Shown in pieces: positions 1-8,361 of a DNA stretch of 64,000 nucleotides; position 1 is the first letter of the stretch, and the number at the start of each line of letters is the position of its first letter. A program made the position numbers and the translations under genes. The notes under the pieces were generated by a model. The model had not been told where the DNA came from, made no database searches, and saw nothing but the letters and a program-made list of their open reading frames with translations. The stretch spans positions 186,001 to 250,000 of the forward strand of contig NZ_SOAW01000002.1 in the NCBI RefSeq assembly GCF_004364645.1, read 5' to 3'. This DNA comes from Naumannella halotolerans (lineage in GTDB: Bacteria > Actinomycetota > Actinomycetes > Propionibacteriales > Propionibacteriaceae).

Positions 1-1
1 C

Positions 2-142
2 CCTGAACGTATTCTCGAAGGGACCCGACGATTGGGTGACGTACTTGCCCGGGAGGCCGAGCTGCATCGGACCTTCGGCATCTCCGACAATCAGCCCCGA
101 ATTGCCGAGCGGTCCCAGGCCCCGCGGCCGAACCAGCGATGA
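2..142 (+). CDS. C-terminal fragment, probable PLP-dependent aminotransferase
   Basis: An open frame runs in from the left edge and ends at a TGA that overlaps the start codon of the next gene (ATGA). The 46 visible residues begin PERILEGTRRLGDVLARE and resemble the helical C-terminal end of fold-type I aminotransferases (MocR-like or class I/II), which often finish with a helix of the form EGxRRLxxxL. No catalytic residue is inside the window, so the family is a guess from the tail and from an aminotransferase being common near parB in actinobacteria. The 4-bp overlap suggests translational coupling to the ligase gene. Confidence 0.5.
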   Translation, partial: PERILEGTRRLGDVLAREAELHRTFGISDNQPRIAERSQAPRPNQR

Positions 143-1101
143 GCGCCGGCACCGGACAGGGTCCGGTCCTGGTCCTCGCCGGCGGTCTCTCCCACGAACG
201 GGAGGTGTCGCTGAACTCCGGCCGCCGGGTCGCCCGAGCGCTCGCCGAACGCGGGCACGAGGTGATCACCGCCGATCTCGACTCCTCTCTGATCGCCACC
301 TTGCGCGGCATCGACGATGTCACCGTCTTTCCCCTGCTGCACGGTGAGACCGGTGAGGACGGATCCCTGCGACAGGTCCTCGATCTGCTCGACGTCCCCT
401 ATGTCGGCGCTGGTCCGGCCGCCTCCCGGATCGCCTTCGACAAGTCGATCGCGACCCCGGTGGTGACCGAGGCAGGTCTGCTGACACCCGAGCAGATCGC
501 CTTGCCCCACGATGTGTTTCGCGAACTCGGTGCCGCCGAGCTGGTACGCGCGGTCGGTGACCGGCTGGGCTTCCCGCTGATGGTGAAACCGGCCCGCTCC
601 GGTTCGGCGATGGGCTGTTCGAGGGTGGAGCAACCTGCCGAACTGCCGCAGGCGATGGTTGGTGCCTATGCCTACGGCGACCTGGCGGTGATCGAGTCGT
701 TCATCTCCGGCACCGAGGTCGCCGTCGGCGTGGTCGACCTCGGGTCGGGTCCCGAGGCGCTGCCGGCGGTGGAGATCCGTCCCGATTCCGGGGTCTATGA
801 CTATGCAGCCAGGTACACCGCCGGTGCCACCCGGTTCATCGCGCCGGCCGACATCGACGAGCAGACCGCCAAGGCCTGCGCCGACCTCGCGATCCGGGTG
901 CACGAGGTCCTCGGGTTGCGGGAGCTTTCGCGTACCGACATGATCATCTCTGGTGACGGTGTCCCCGTCTTCCTGGAGGCCAATGTCGCCCCAGGAATGA
1001 CCGAGACCTCAAGCATTCCCCTTGCCATGAAGGCATCCGGGAAGGACCTGGGCGACTTCTGCAGCGAAATGATCATGGCTGCTCGGCGGCGTCAGGCATG
1101 A
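139..1101 (+). CDS. D-alanine--D-alanine ligase family protein
   Basis: A 320-residue ATP-grasp enzyme predicted to join two D-alanines with ATP to make the terminal dipeptide of peptidoglycan precursors in the cytoplasm. Family motifs occur in order: a glycine-rich N-terminal AGGLSHEREVSLNSG, HGETGEDGSLRQ near residue 75, the ATP-binding VKPARSGSAMG near residue 152, and a C-terminal metal-binding FLEANVAPGMTETS. The length is normal for Ddl. The start overlaps the upstream stop and its own stop overlaps the next start, so it lies in a tightly packed operon. It may be a second Ddl-like enzyme, because actinobacteria usually carry the main ddl elsewhere; the exact substrate is not certain. 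Confidence 0.82.
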   Translation: MSAGTGQGPVLVLAGGLSHEREVSLNSGRRVARALAERGHEVITADLDSSLIATLRGIDDVTVFPLLHGETGEDGSLRQVLDLLDVPYVGAGPAASRIAFDKSIATPVVTEAGLLTPEQIALPHDVFRELGAAELVRAVGDRLGFPLMVKPARSGSAMGCSRVEQPAELPQAMVGAYAYGDLAVIESFISGTEVAVGVVDLGSGPEALPAVEIRPDSGVYDYAARYTAGATRFIAPADIDEQTAKACADLAIRVHEVLGLRELSRTDMIISGDGVPVFLEANVAPGMTETSSIPLAMKASGKDLGDFCSEMIMAARRRQA

Positions 1102-1829
1102 GCTCTCCGGTCCGGGACCAAGATCAGGTTCGCCCCGCTCCGCTGTGGCAACGTGCGTTGATCATCCTGGTCGGTGTGGCTGCCGCAGGGGTGATGGCCT
1201 GCCTCGGGCTGTGGCAGGCCCAGGTCTTCATCGACGACGGTGAGCGCAATGCGGCCGCCCGCGCCGACCTGCCCTCGGGTGTGGTCGACGAGGTCGCTTC
1301 ACCGGAGGTCTCCCCGGTGGACTGGTACGGCCGCACCGTCACCATGACGGGTGAGTATCTGCCGTCCTACCAGTTGTTCATCCCCGACGGTGAGCATTAC
1401 CGAGTGCTGACGGCCTTCGAGACCGATCGGGGCAACATCGTGCCGGTGATCCGTGGCGTGGTGGACGAACCCTCGGCTCCAGCTCCGCCCTCCGGTGTGG
1501 TGGAACGCTCCGGGGTGCTGCTCGCCTCCGAGCTGGAGGTCGGCGGGGCCCTTCCCGAGGGACAGATCGGGTCGGTACGCCTGCCCGAGCTGGCCCAGAG
1601 TTGGCCCCGGCCGATGATCTCCGGTTACGTCACCCTCCCCCTCGATCAGGCCCAGGCCGAGGGCTTCGCCGAGGCGGATGTGCTTCGACTCCCCGATGCC
1701 TCCGGTTCGGCCCGCAGTCGCGGGTATTCCCTGCAGTGGTGGATCTTCGGCGCGTTCGCGCTCGGCATCTCGATCAAGATCGCCCATGACGCCGGCCGCG
1801 GCAAGGGTGTGCTCACTCGTACCCTCTGA
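1098..1829 (+). CDS. SURF1 family cytochrome oxidase assembly protein
   Basis: A 243-residue membrane protein of the SURF1/Shy1 type, which helps insert heme a during cytochrome c oxidase assembly. The layout fits the family: a transmembrane helix near residues 20-42, a large extracytoplasmic domain containing the family-like PVIRGVVD segment, and a second transmembrane helix near residues 213-232 followed by a short basic tail. The start overlaps the preceding stop (ATGA), so it is probably coupled to the ligase gene although the functions are unrelated. No heme ligand can be assigned from the sequence alone. Confidence 0.8.
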   Translation: MSSPVRDQDQVRPAPLWQRALIILVGVAAAGVMACLGLWQAQVFIDDGERNAAARADLPSGVVDEVASPEVSPVDWYGRTVTMTGEYLPSYQLFIPDGEHYRVLTAFETDRGNIVPVIRGVVDEPSAPAPPSGVVERSGVLLASELEVGGALPEGQIGSVRLPELAQSWPRPMISGYVTLPLDQAQAEGFAEADVLRLPDASGSARSRGYSLQWWIFGAFALGISIKIAHDAGRGKGVLTRTL

Positions 1830-1900
1830 CAGCGATCCGAGATCAGGTGTCACGCTCTGTCGATTCGGCCCGCTCGGGCCGAGCAACTACAGTCGGTAGT

Positions 1901-2287
1901 GTGGATGAAAAGGGTATTCGAGGTGCGCTGACCCGCTATCGGGTGATGGCGTGGATCGTCGGCATTCTGCTCGTGGTGCTGGTGCTGATCGGGCTGCCCT
2001 TGAAGTACGGCCCGTGGAACGACGGCCGGGTGGTGACCTGGACCGGTATCCCCCATGGCTGGCTCTACATGATCCTGTTGATCACGGCCTTCGACCTGGG
2101 CCGCCGCGTGAAATGGCCGATCTGGCGGCTACTGGTGATCGCCGCGGCAGGCACCGTCCCGTTCCTCTCCTTCGTCGCCGAGCGGTACGCACACAAGGAC
2201 GTCGTGACCCGGCTGGCCAACGGCAGTCTGCCCGTGCACCGGCAGACCGAGGCCGTTTCCGGTCCCGATGAACAGCCCGAGTCCTAG
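1901..2287 (+). CDS. DUF3817 family membrane protein
   Basis: A small integral membrane protein with three hydrophobic segments and the signature of the actinobacterial DUF3817 family (a PLKYGPWND loop, a GIPHGWLYM helix start, and FVAERY before the C-terminal tail). Function is unknown; homologues are often beside cytochrome oxidase or SURF1 genes. I prefer the GTG at 1901 (VDEKGIRG), giving 128 residues, because the longer form from GTG 1847 adds a Ser/Arg-rich stretch that does not look like this family. Neither start has a strong ribosome binding site. Confidence 0.7.
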   Translation: MDEKGIRGALTRYRVMAWIVGILLVVLVLIGLPLKYGPWNDGRVVTWTGIPHGWLYMILLITAFDLGRRVKWPIWRLLVIAAAGTVPFLSFVAERYAHKDVVTRLANGSLPVHRQTEAVSGPDEQPES

Positions 2288-2445
2288 TCCAGCTGCGGGA
2301 CGCCGCCTACGCTGAGGCTTCCGTAGGTGCAGGCGTTACCGTCATGAGCGGTCCTGTTGGCTCAGCGGCATGCGTCTCGTCAGGCAAGCGACAAATTTTG
2401 TGAGCGGCGCTCTCTGAAGCGTTGGGTGCTGTCCCCAACACGCGC

Positions 2446-3375
2446 TCAGTGCCGCTTGAGCAGCTCGAGGATCCGCTCGAGATCATCCTCGCCGGCGAAG
2501 TCGATTGAGATCCGACCGCGGTACTTCGCGCCGATCTTCACTTCCACCCGGGTCTCGAATCGATCGGACAGCTCCGCGGACAGCTCGCTGGCTCGTGGGG
2601 ACTCCACCGCCCGGGCTCGGGTCCGCTTGGGTGCGTCCTCACCCTCACCCAGGGCTACGGATTCCTCGGTGGCGCGGACACTCATGCCCTCGGCAACGAT
2701 CCGCTGGGCAAGCCGTTCCTGCGCTGCGGCACTCTCGACTCCCAGCAGGGCGCGCGCATGGCCGGCCGAGAGGACGCCGGCTGCCACCCGGCGTTGGACA
2801 GTCGGCGGTAGTTTCAGCAATCGCAGCGTGTTCGAGATCTGCGGCCGGGATCGCTTGATCCTGCGCGCCAGCTCTTCCTGCGAACAGCCGAAGTCATCCA
2901 GCATCTGCTGATAGGCCGAGGCCTCCTCCAAGGGGTTCAACTGGGCCCGGTGCAGGTTCTCCAGCAAGGCGTCGCGCAGGAGATCATGCTCCCCGGTCTC
3001 CCGGATGATGGCGGGAATGGTCTTCGAGCCGGCGGCCTTCGACGCACGGAGACGGCGTTCACCCATGACCAGCTCGTACCGGCCGTTGCCCAGCGGTCGG
3101 ACCACCACGGGCTGCAGCACACCGATCTCGCGGATGGATTCGGTCAGCTCCGACAGATCATCCTCGTCGAAGTTGGTGCGCGGCTGCTTCGGGTTCGGGG
3201 TGATCGCCTCGAGCGGCAGCTCGGCGTAGGAGGAACCCTTGGGCATCGCCGGGGGAGGCGTGCCATTGATGACGATCGAGTCAGCAGGCCCGTCATGGTC
3301 GGTCTTCTGGAACAGTTCACCCAGGCCGCGACCGAGTCCGCGGTTGTTGCGATTGGCCCTCGGGGGGGTGCTCAT
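2446..3375 (-). CDS. parB: Chromosome partitioning protein ParB
   Basis: A 309-residue DNA-binding partition protein that loads on parS and spreads as a CTP-dependent clamp to organise the origin region. Visible features are an N-terminal GLGRGLGELF motif (ParA interaction and ATPase stimulation), the ParB/Spo0J core with GERRLRASKAAG near residue 105 (CTP-binding arginine patch), a helix-turn-helix around RIKRSRPQISNTLRLLKLP, and a C-terminal dimerisation domain. The start follows the parA stop by 3 bases behind GAGGAG, so the two are one operon. Its probable target sites lie inside parA just upstream. Confidence 0.96.
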   Translation of the reverse strand: MSTPPRANRNNRGLGRGLGELFQKTDHDGPADSIVINGTPPPAMPKGSSYAELPLEAITPNPKQPRTNFDEDDLSELTESIREIGVLQPVVVRPLGNGRYELVMGERRLRASKAAGSKTIPAIIRETGEHDLLRDALLENLHRAQLNPLEEASAYQQMLDDFGCSQEELARRIKRSRPQISNTLRLLKLPPTVQRRVAAGVLSAGHARALLGVESAAAQERLAQRIVAEGMSVRATEESVALGEGEDAPKRTRARAVESPRASELSAELSDRFETRVEVKIGAKYRGRISIDFAGEDDLERILELLKRH

Positions 3376-3378
3376 CTC

Positions 3379-4770
3379 TCAGTGCTCCTCTGCTCCGCGG
3401 CGGGCGACCTCCGCCGCGGCTTTCAAATAGGCCTCGGCCCCCGCCGAAGCCACATGGTAGGTGATGACCGTCTGCCCATAGCTGGGCGCCTCGGAGATCC
3501 GTACCGAACGCGGAATGGCTGTCTCCAGGGTCTGTTCAGGGAAGTGTTCCCGCACCTCGTCGGCCACCTGGGCAGACAACCGAGTCCGTCCGTCGTACAT
3601 CGTCAGCAGCACCGTGGACAACAACAGATCGTCGTTGAGTTCGCCCTTCACCAAGTTGATGGTGTTCATCAACTGGGAGACGCCTTCGAGTGCGTAGTAC
3701 TCGCACTGGATCGGGATCATGATCTCGTCCGCGGCGACCAGTGCATTCAGCGTCAGCAGTCCGAGCGAGGGCGGGCAGTCCAGGATGATGTAGTCAGCGC
3801 TGTGAGTCTCCAGGTACTTCCGGATTGCTTTGCGCAATCGCGTTTCACGTGCAACGGCCGATACGAGTTGGATCTCTGCGCCGGCGAGGTTGATCGTCGC
3901 CGGAAGTACCTTCAGCGAATCGGCCTCGGGGGAGTCCGCGAGGTGGGCCTCGATCGTCTCCCCTTCGAGAAGAACCTCGTAGGTGCCAGGAATACTTTCG
4001 TGGTGTTCGATTCCGAGTGCGGTGGAGGCGTTCCCCTGCGGATCGAGGTCTATCACCACCACGTCCAGCCCGCCCAGGGCGAGACCGGTGGCGATGTTCA
4101 CCGCGGTCGTGGTTTTGCCCACGCCACCCTTCTGGTTGGCCACGACCATGGTTCGCGTCGCGGCCGGGCGGGGGAGCGAAGTTTCACGTGAAACGGGAGC
4201 CTCCAGATCATCGGGCGAGTCTGGTTCGGGTTCTTCGGGGGCGTCGTACGCCGCCCGACGCGCACCGCGGACCCGCTTCTTCAATTCATCTGTCCCTGAG
4301 TCGGGGGCGTTCACCGGCGCCGCCGGTTCCGTCGAGCCAGCCTGTTCGACGATCTCTACCGCGACGGAACCCGAGGGCACATCGCCGGAGCCACTCGGCT
4401 CAACCCTGTTCTGTGTCTCCGTGGCAGGCTCCTCCGAAGCGTCCACCTGTATCCCCGCGTCTGGCTCAACGGTACGTCCCGACGCGACCACCCAGTTTCC
4501 TTCAGGGCCTACCTCGGAGGTCTCTGAGTGGAGTTCCTTCCCGCTTACAAGGTTCACCAATTCAACCTCGTCCACGCCACCGATATCGTCGGACGCCTGA
4601 CTTTGGGTTTCACGTGAAACGGGTGGGCTGGTCTCGGCAGCTTTCGTCTGAACATTCACCGGGGGTGTTTCACGTGAAACGCGGGGCCAGCCGATGGGTT
4701 CAACCGGCTGGTTCGCGACTCCGGGCCAACCCAGAGACGAACGAGACCCCTCAGACACTACGAACACCAC
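3379..4770 (-). CDS. parA: Chromosome partitioning ATPase ParA, long N-terminal extension
   Basis: A 463-residue ParA/Soj ATPase that drives origin segregation with ParB. The deviant Walker A NQKGGVGKTTTAVN starts near residue 215, followed by VVIDLDPQGNASTALGI and a C-terminal ParA core. The first 200 or so residues are a low-complexity acidic/Ser/Pro extension in which VSRET occurs three times; each is the translation of a perfect parS palindrome. The GTG start at 4770 lies 3 bases from the rsmG stop. The actual start could be internal, leaving part of the extension untranslated; the frame is open throughout. I recall that mycobacterial ParA also carries VSRET in a shorter N-terminal extension. 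Confidence 0.93.
   Translation of the reverse strand: MVFVVSEGSRSSLGWPGVANQPVEPIGWPRVSRETPPVNVQTKAAETSPPVSRETQSQASDDIGGVDEVELVNLVSGKELHSETSEVGPEGNWVVASGRTVEPDAGIQVDASEEPATETQNRVEPSGSGDVPSGSVAVEIVEQAGSTEPAAPVNAPDSGTDELKKRVRGARRAAYDAPEEPEPDSPDDLEAPVSRETSLPRPAATRTMVVANQKGGVGKTTTAVNIATGLALGGLDVVVIDLDPQGNASTALGIEHHESIPGTYEVLLEGETIEAHLADSPEADSLKVLPATINLAGAEIQLVSAVARETRLRKAIRKYLETHSADYIILDCPPSLGLLTLNALVAADEIMIPIQCEYYALEGVSQLMNTINLVKGELNDDLLLSTVLLTMYDGRTRLSAQVADEVREHFPEQTLETAIPRSVRISEAPSYGQTVITYHVASAGAEAYLKAAAEVARRGAEEH
3842..3855. promoter_or_regulatory. Degenerate parS-like site
   Basis: GTTTCACGTGCAAC differs from the perfect palindrome by one base. It lies in the conserved part of parA (ARETRL), so protein constraint may explain it. 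It may bind ParB weakly or not at all. Confidence 0.4.
4181..4194. promoter_or_regulatory. parS site 3 (ParB binding)
   Basis: A third perfect GTTTCACGTGAAAC palindrome about 60 bp upstream of the Walker A codons of parA on the minus strand, also translated VSRET. Confidence 0.92.
4607..4620. promoter_or_regulatory. parS site 2 (ParB binding)
   Basis: A second perfect GTTTCACGTGAAAC palindrome, 60 bp from the first, again within the N-terminal extension of parA and in the same reading phase (VSRET). Confidence 0.92.
4667..4680. promoter_or_regulatory. parS site 1 (ParB binding)
   Basis: A perfect 14-bp palindrome GTTTCACGTGAAAC, preceded by T, so 15 of 16 bases match the bacterial parS consensus TGTTTCACGTGAAACA. 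It lies inside the parA frame and is read as VSRET on the minus strand. Confidence 0.93.
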
Positions 4771-4773
4771 CCT

Positions 4774-5394
4774 TTACTGATTCCGCCGCAACGATACAAC
4801 CGTCGTCGGCTCTGCGTCCGGATGCACCACCACCTGGCTGACTTCGGAGTGCAGCGCGAGCCGCTGCACAACCTGCGCCGCATCGGCGACCTCCGCCAAC
4901 GCCGAGGCACCCTTCAACGCAAGGATGGTTCCCCCCTCCGACATCAGCGGCAACGCCCAGTCGACCAATCGGGGGAGGGGTGCCACTGCACGCGCGGTGA
5001 CCACCGCATAACGACCGTCGTGATCCTCTGCCCTGGCGCGTACCACCGAGACACGCTGCGACAGGCCCAGCTCGTCGACCACCGTGGTCAGGAACTTGGA
5101 ACGACGCAGCAACGGCTCGAGCAAGGTGACCTGCAGGTCCGGTCGGGCGATGGCCAGCGGTATCCCGGGAAGCCCCGCCCCACTGCCGATGTCGACCACG
5201 GTCGAGTCGGTCTCGACGAACTGTTCCAGAGCCAGGGAGTTGATCAGATGTCGTTCCCACAGCCGCGGGATCTCCCGAGGCCCGAGCAGGCCGTGGCTCA
5301 CCCCACGATCCGCAAGCACCTCGACGTAGGCACGCGCGGTGTCGATCCGATCGCCGAACAGGTCCTGGGCTGCAGGCGGGATCGGGACACTCAC
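4774..5394 (-). CDS. rsmG: 16S rRNA m7G methyltransferase RsmG
   Basis: A 206-residue SAM-dependent methyltransferase (GidB) that makes 7-methylguanosine at the G527-equivalent position of 16S rRNA. The SAM-binding motif VVDIGSGAGLPGIPLAI lies near residue 67, followed by LLEPLLRRSKFL and the VTARAVAPLPRLVDW segment typical of RsmG. Length is normal. It overlaps the upstream jag stop by 4 bases (ATGA) and is followed 3 bases later by the parA start, consistent with one leftward transcript. Loss of this enzyme gives low-level streptomycin resistance in other bacteria; the copy here looks intact. Confidence 0.95.
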   Translation of the reverse strand: MSVPIPPAAQDLFGDRIDTARAYVEVLADRGVSHGLLGPREIPRLWERHLINSLALEQFVETDSTVVDIGSGAGLPGIPLAIARPDLQVTLLEPLLRRSKFLTTVVDELGLSQRVSVVRARAEDHDGRYAVVTARAVAPLPRLVDWALPLMSEGGTILALKGASALAEVADAAQVVQRLALHSEVSQVVVHPDAEPTTVVSLRRNQ

Positions 5395-5954
5395 GCCGGC
5401 GGCAGCACTACGACATGCCGCTTGGGCTCGTCGCCCTCGGACTCACTGCGGAATCCGGCATCCGCGACGGCGTCGTGCACGATTTTGCGTTCGAAGGGAT
5501 TCATCGCCGACAGAGCCACCGACTCCCCGGAGTCCTTGACCTCGGCCACCGCGTCGGCGGCCAGTTCACGTAGCTCGGTACGACGGCGTTCGCGGTGACC
5601 GCCGATATCCAGCATCAACCGACTGCGCCGGCCGGTTTCGGTCATCACGGTCAGGCGAGCGAGCTCCTGCAGAGCCTCGAGAACCTGCGCGTCCTTGCCC
5701 ACCAGGACTTCGGCGTCGGTCACGATCGATACGTGTGCCCGACCGCCCTCGGTGTAGGTGTCCAGGTCACCGTCAAGGTCAGCGATGTCGAGCAGCTCCT
5801 CCAGGTAATCTGCCGCAACATCGCATTCCTCCTCCAGGGGGGAGAGCTTCGCCTCGGCCTCCTCTGTGACCTCAGTCACATCGGCAGCGGGCCGCTCGTC
5901 CTCCGGTGCTCCAACCGCCACGTCTGCGGTCTGTTCGCTCTGCGTCATCGTCAT
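5391..5954 (-). CDS. Jag/KhpB family R3H-KH RNA-binding protein
   Basis: A 187-residue RNA-binding protein encoded between yidC and rsmG, the usual place of Jag (KhpB). After an acidic N-terminal segment of about 40 residues there is a KH-like domain (VLVGKDAQVLEALQELARL, with the GxxG loop replaced by GKDA) and a C-terminal R3H domain with NPFERKIVHDAVAD. The Jag-N domain of firmicute homologues is absent, as usual in actinobacteria. The role is probably post-transcriptional control of cell-envelope growth; the RNA targets are unknown. Confidence 0.9.
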   Translation of the reverse strand: MTMTQSEQTADVAVGAPEDERPAADVTEVTEEAEAKLSPLEEECDVAADYLEELLDIADLDGDLDTYTEGGRAHVSIVTDAEVLVGKDAQVLEALQELARLTVMTETGRRSRLMLDIGGHRERRRTELRELAADAVAEVKDSGESVALSAMNPFERKIVHDAVADAGFRSESEGDEPKRHVVVLPPA

Positions 5955-6016
5955 CTCCTAGGGAAAGCACACCAGGCGACGGGCCTGGCTGCAGCTGAGG
6001 GGTTGGGATCCACGGC

Positions 6017-7135
6017 CTACTTGCCGTAGGGCCGCTTCGTGTTCGAGGGGTTCTGGTTGCTCTTCTTCGGAGCACCACCGTTCTTCTTCACCCCGGGGTT
6101 GTTCCTGTTGCTCCCGCCACCGGAGGAACCGGTACGTCGATTCGACCGCGACTGCCGGTTCGGCTGCTGGCGCTGCACTCGGGGGGCCGCTTCGGCCTCG
6201 GCTGCAGCCTTGGCCCGCTCCTCCTCCTCGGCCTTGCGCTTGGCGTAGGTCGGATCCTTCTCCCGGGGATCCCCGCCCTTGGCGATGATCCGTGCCTCCC
6301 AGGCCGCGTAGGCCGGGGTGTTCGGGGTCGGGTTGTTCCGGATGATCCAGGCCTGCTGACCCATCGTCCACAGGTTGGTCGTCAACCAGTAGATGAGGAC
6401 ACCGACGGGGAAGTTCACACCGCCCACGGCGAAGATGATCGGGAACAGGTACAGCATCATCTTCTGCTGCTGCGCCATCGGGCCCTCCAGGGCCTCCGGC
6501 GGCATGTTCCTTCGGGTCAGCTGCAGCTGGGTGTAGAACATCGTGGCGGTCATCAGCAGGATCAGGATGATCGTCACCAGCTGCACATTGCCGATCGCCA
6601 GTGCGCCCGTGGCGTCGGTGATCGGCAAGAAGCGGTCGGCGATTCTCGCACCGAAGATGGTCGACTGCCCGAGTTGCTCAACGAGCTCGGGATTCTGTGC
6701 CATCCAGTAGCCCTGCGCCCGACCCGCAGCGGCGCCGTTCAGCACGTTGAACAGGGCGAAGAAGATCGGCATCTGCAGCAGCAGGGGGAGACAGGACGCG
6801 AGCGGGTTGACTCCCTCCTCGCGCATCAGCTTCTGCGTCTCGATCGCCATCTTCTCGCGATCGGAGCCGTACTTCTTGCGGATCTCGGCCATCTTCGGCT
6901 GCACCTGCTGCATCCGTCGCATGGACTTGATCTGCCGCACGAACAACGGGAACAGCAGGATCCGGATGACCACCGTCAGGCAGATGATCGACAGCGTCCA
7001 CGCCCAACCGGGGCTGGTCGCGAGCAGTGGTTCCCACATGGCGTGGAACAGCACCAGCAGTCCGGAGACCACCCACTCCAGCGGATACAGGATCACGCCG
7101 AAGAAACTGCCGATACTGGCGAAGAATCCATCCAT
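6017..7135 (-). CDS. yidC: Membrane protein insertase YidC
   Basis: A 372-residue YidC/Oxa1 insertase that places proteins into the cytoplasmic membrane alone or with SecYEG. There are hydrophobic segments near residues 10-32, 45-65, 110-135, 180-200 and 230-265. The hydrophilic groove arginine is in the FPLFVRQIKSMRRMQQVQP region, and the NPLASCLPLLLQMPIFFALF segment is characteristic. The C-terminal tail is long, basic and rich in Asn/Gly/Lys and probably contacts ribosomes. It starts with ATG three bases after the yidD stop and belongs to the rpmH-rnpA-yidD-yidC-jag-rsmG cluster. Confidence 0.95.
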   Translation of the reverse strand: MDGFFASIGSFFGVILYPLEWVVSGLLVLFHAMWEPLLATSPGWAWTLSIICLTVVIRILLFPLFVRQIKSMRRMQQVQPKMAEIRKKYGSDREKMAIETQKLMREEGVNPLASCLPLLLQMPIFFALFNVLNGAAAGRAQGYWMAQNPELVEQLGQSTIFGARIADRFLPITDATGALAIGNVQLVTIILILLMTATMFYTQLQLTRRNMPPEALEGPMAQQQKMMLYLFPIIFAVGGVNFPVGVLIYWLTTNLWTMGQQAWIIRNNPTPNTPAYAAWEARIIAKGGDPREKDPTYAKRKAEEEERAKAAAEAEAAPRVQRQQPNRQSRSNRRTGSSGGGSNRNNPGVKKNGGAPKKSNQNPSNTKRPYGK

Positions 7136-7138
7136 GGG

Positions 7139-7495
7139 TCAGCAAACTCCCTTGCTCAAACGTTGCGTCGGATCGGGTCCGCCGATGGTCCCTGCGTCGG
7201 TGACCTGGGCGGAGGTGGCCTGGGTGGCGGTGGACGCCGTTTCCTGTGCAGCCTGCTCGGCCGCCCACTCCTGCGCTGCCGCAGTGCCGGGTACGGGGTC
7301 GTACCCGCCCAGCGACCACGGGTGACAGCGGCCCAGCCGCTTCGCTCCCAGCCAGCTGCCACGGGCGGCGCCGTGCACCTGCACCGCCTCCAGCGTGTAG
7401 GCCGAGCAGCTCGGGTGGAATTTGCAGACCTGGCCGTACAACGGGCTGACCAACAGCCGGTAGGCCTTCAGGAACAGGATCAGTAGGTGCTTCAT
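7139..7495 (-). CDS. yidD: Membrane insertion efficiency factor YidD
   Basis: A 118-residue protein of the YidD family, a small amphipathic helper of YidC. The core has the cysteine-rich signature CKFHPSCSAYTLEAVQVHG followed by RLGRCHPWSLGGYDPVP. The C-terminal 40 residues are low-complexity Ala/Gln/Thr and not conserved. The ATG at 7495 (MKHLLILFLKAYRLLVSPLYG) is the family-like start; an open frame further upstream overlaps rnpA and is not needed. It lies between rnpA and yidC with gaps of 13 and 3 bases. Confidence 0.93.
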   Translation of the reverse strand: MKHLLILFLKAYRLLVSPLYGQVCKFHPSCSAYTLEAVQVHGAARGSWLGAKRLGRCHPWSLGGYDPVPGTAAAQEWAAEQAAQETASTATQATSAQVTDAGTIGGPDPTQRLSKGVC

Positions 7496-7508
7496 CGCCG
7501 GGGTCTTC

Positions 7509-7850
7509 TCATCTCGCACCCAGCTTGCCCAGACAGGACAACCAGGCACTGCGGAAGTCGTCGGCCAGCTCGGGCGACGTGGCGGCCGGCGGCAGGGCCC
7601 GGATGACGAACTGGCAACCTGCACCGGGCAGCGTCGGCAGTTCTTCGGCTGCCAGATGCCGCAACCGGCGCTTCACCCGGTTACGGACGACGGCATTTCC
7701 GACGGCCTTGGACACGACAAAACCCACTCGGGTCGAGCCGGTTCCACAACGACCGTGGACGACGAGAGTGGGTCTGCCTGCGCGGACACCCTGCCGGACT
7801 GTGGCGCGAAATTCTTCGCTCGACCTCATGCGGGTTGCGGCGGGCAACAC
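7509..7850 (-). CDS. rnpA: Ribonuclease P protein component
   Basis: A 113-residue basic protein subunit of RNase P, which processes the 5' ends of tRNA precursors. The RNR motif AVVRNRVKRRLRH and the N-terminal RMRSSEEFRATVRQG match the family. I chose the GTG at 7850 because RnpA proteins usually begin with MLP and then a basic residue before the RMR motif; the internal ATG at 7829 would remove these. The rpmH stop is 15 bases upstream. Confidence 0.93.
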   Translation of the reverse strand: MLPAATRMRSSEEFRATVRQGVRAGRPTLVVHGRCGTGSTRVGFVVSKAVGNAVVRNRVKRRLRHLAAEELPTLPGAGCQFVIRALPPAATSPELADDFRSAWLSCLGKLGAR

Positions 7851-7865
7851 GCGCAGGGGAGGCCG

Positions 7866-8003
7866 TCAGCCGGCCAGCTTGGTGCGGCCCTTGCGACGAC
7901 GTGCGGCCAGGATCGAACGGCCCGCACGGGTCCGCATACGCAGACGGAAGCCGTGGGTGCGGCTACGCCGACGGTTGCTCGGCTGGAAGGTACGCTTGCT
8001 CAC
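7866..8003 (-). CDS. rpmH: 50S ribosomal protein L34
   Basis: A 45-residue, strongly basic frame reads [19 protein letters not shown] after the start, ending [11 protein letters not shown]; this is L34. It starts at GTG 8003 with GAGGAGTGACCT immediately upstream and is the first gene of the leftward rpmH-rnpA operon. It is diagnostic for the left side of the dnaA region. Confidence 0.97.
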   Translation of the reverse strand: MSKRTFQPSNRRRSRTHGFRLRMRTRAGRSILAARRRKGRTKLAG

Positions 8004-8361
8004 AGGTCACTCCTCGGGGATGGCAATGGCCTCGTAACCACCGCGTGGAAAAGATCGCTGACTGCCAGCGACCAGACAACGGTACGCGGCGTGGGTACGC
8101 CGGTCAACTTCGGCATGGTCGCCCCTGCGTTGTCCATGCGACACGCCGAGCATCCCAGAAGAAACGGCGACTTCGCTTGCACGCCCTCATACCCGTTGGT
8201 AGCTTCGTCATTCCGAGCGATCCGTGGCCATCCGGGGGCTGATTCCCACATACTGTGGATAACTTCTGTGGGTAATCCCTGCACGGTTGTCGTCGGCACA
8301 ATGCACCCCCGGGGTGGCCGTCACCGGCGCCCAGCAGTCCCAGACGAGCGGAGATCGGAAC
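8004..8361. promoter_or_regulatory. rpmH-dnaA divergent intergenic region
   Basis: This 358-bp stretch must hold the divergent promoters of rpmH (left) and dnaA (right). It contains DnaA-box-like sequences close to the dnaA start (listed separately). No coding frame in it looks real. It may contribute to origin function, but fewer boxes are visible here than between dnaA and dnaN. Confidence 0.7.
8254..8275. promoter_or_regulatory. Two DnaA boxes upstream of dnaA
   Basis: TGTGGATAA at 8254-8262 is the exact complement of the consensus DnaA box TTATCCACA. Four bases later TGTGGGTAA (8267-8275) matches with one mismatch. They lie about 90-110 bp before the preferred dnaA start, fitting autoregulation of dnaA. 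Confidence 0.8.
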
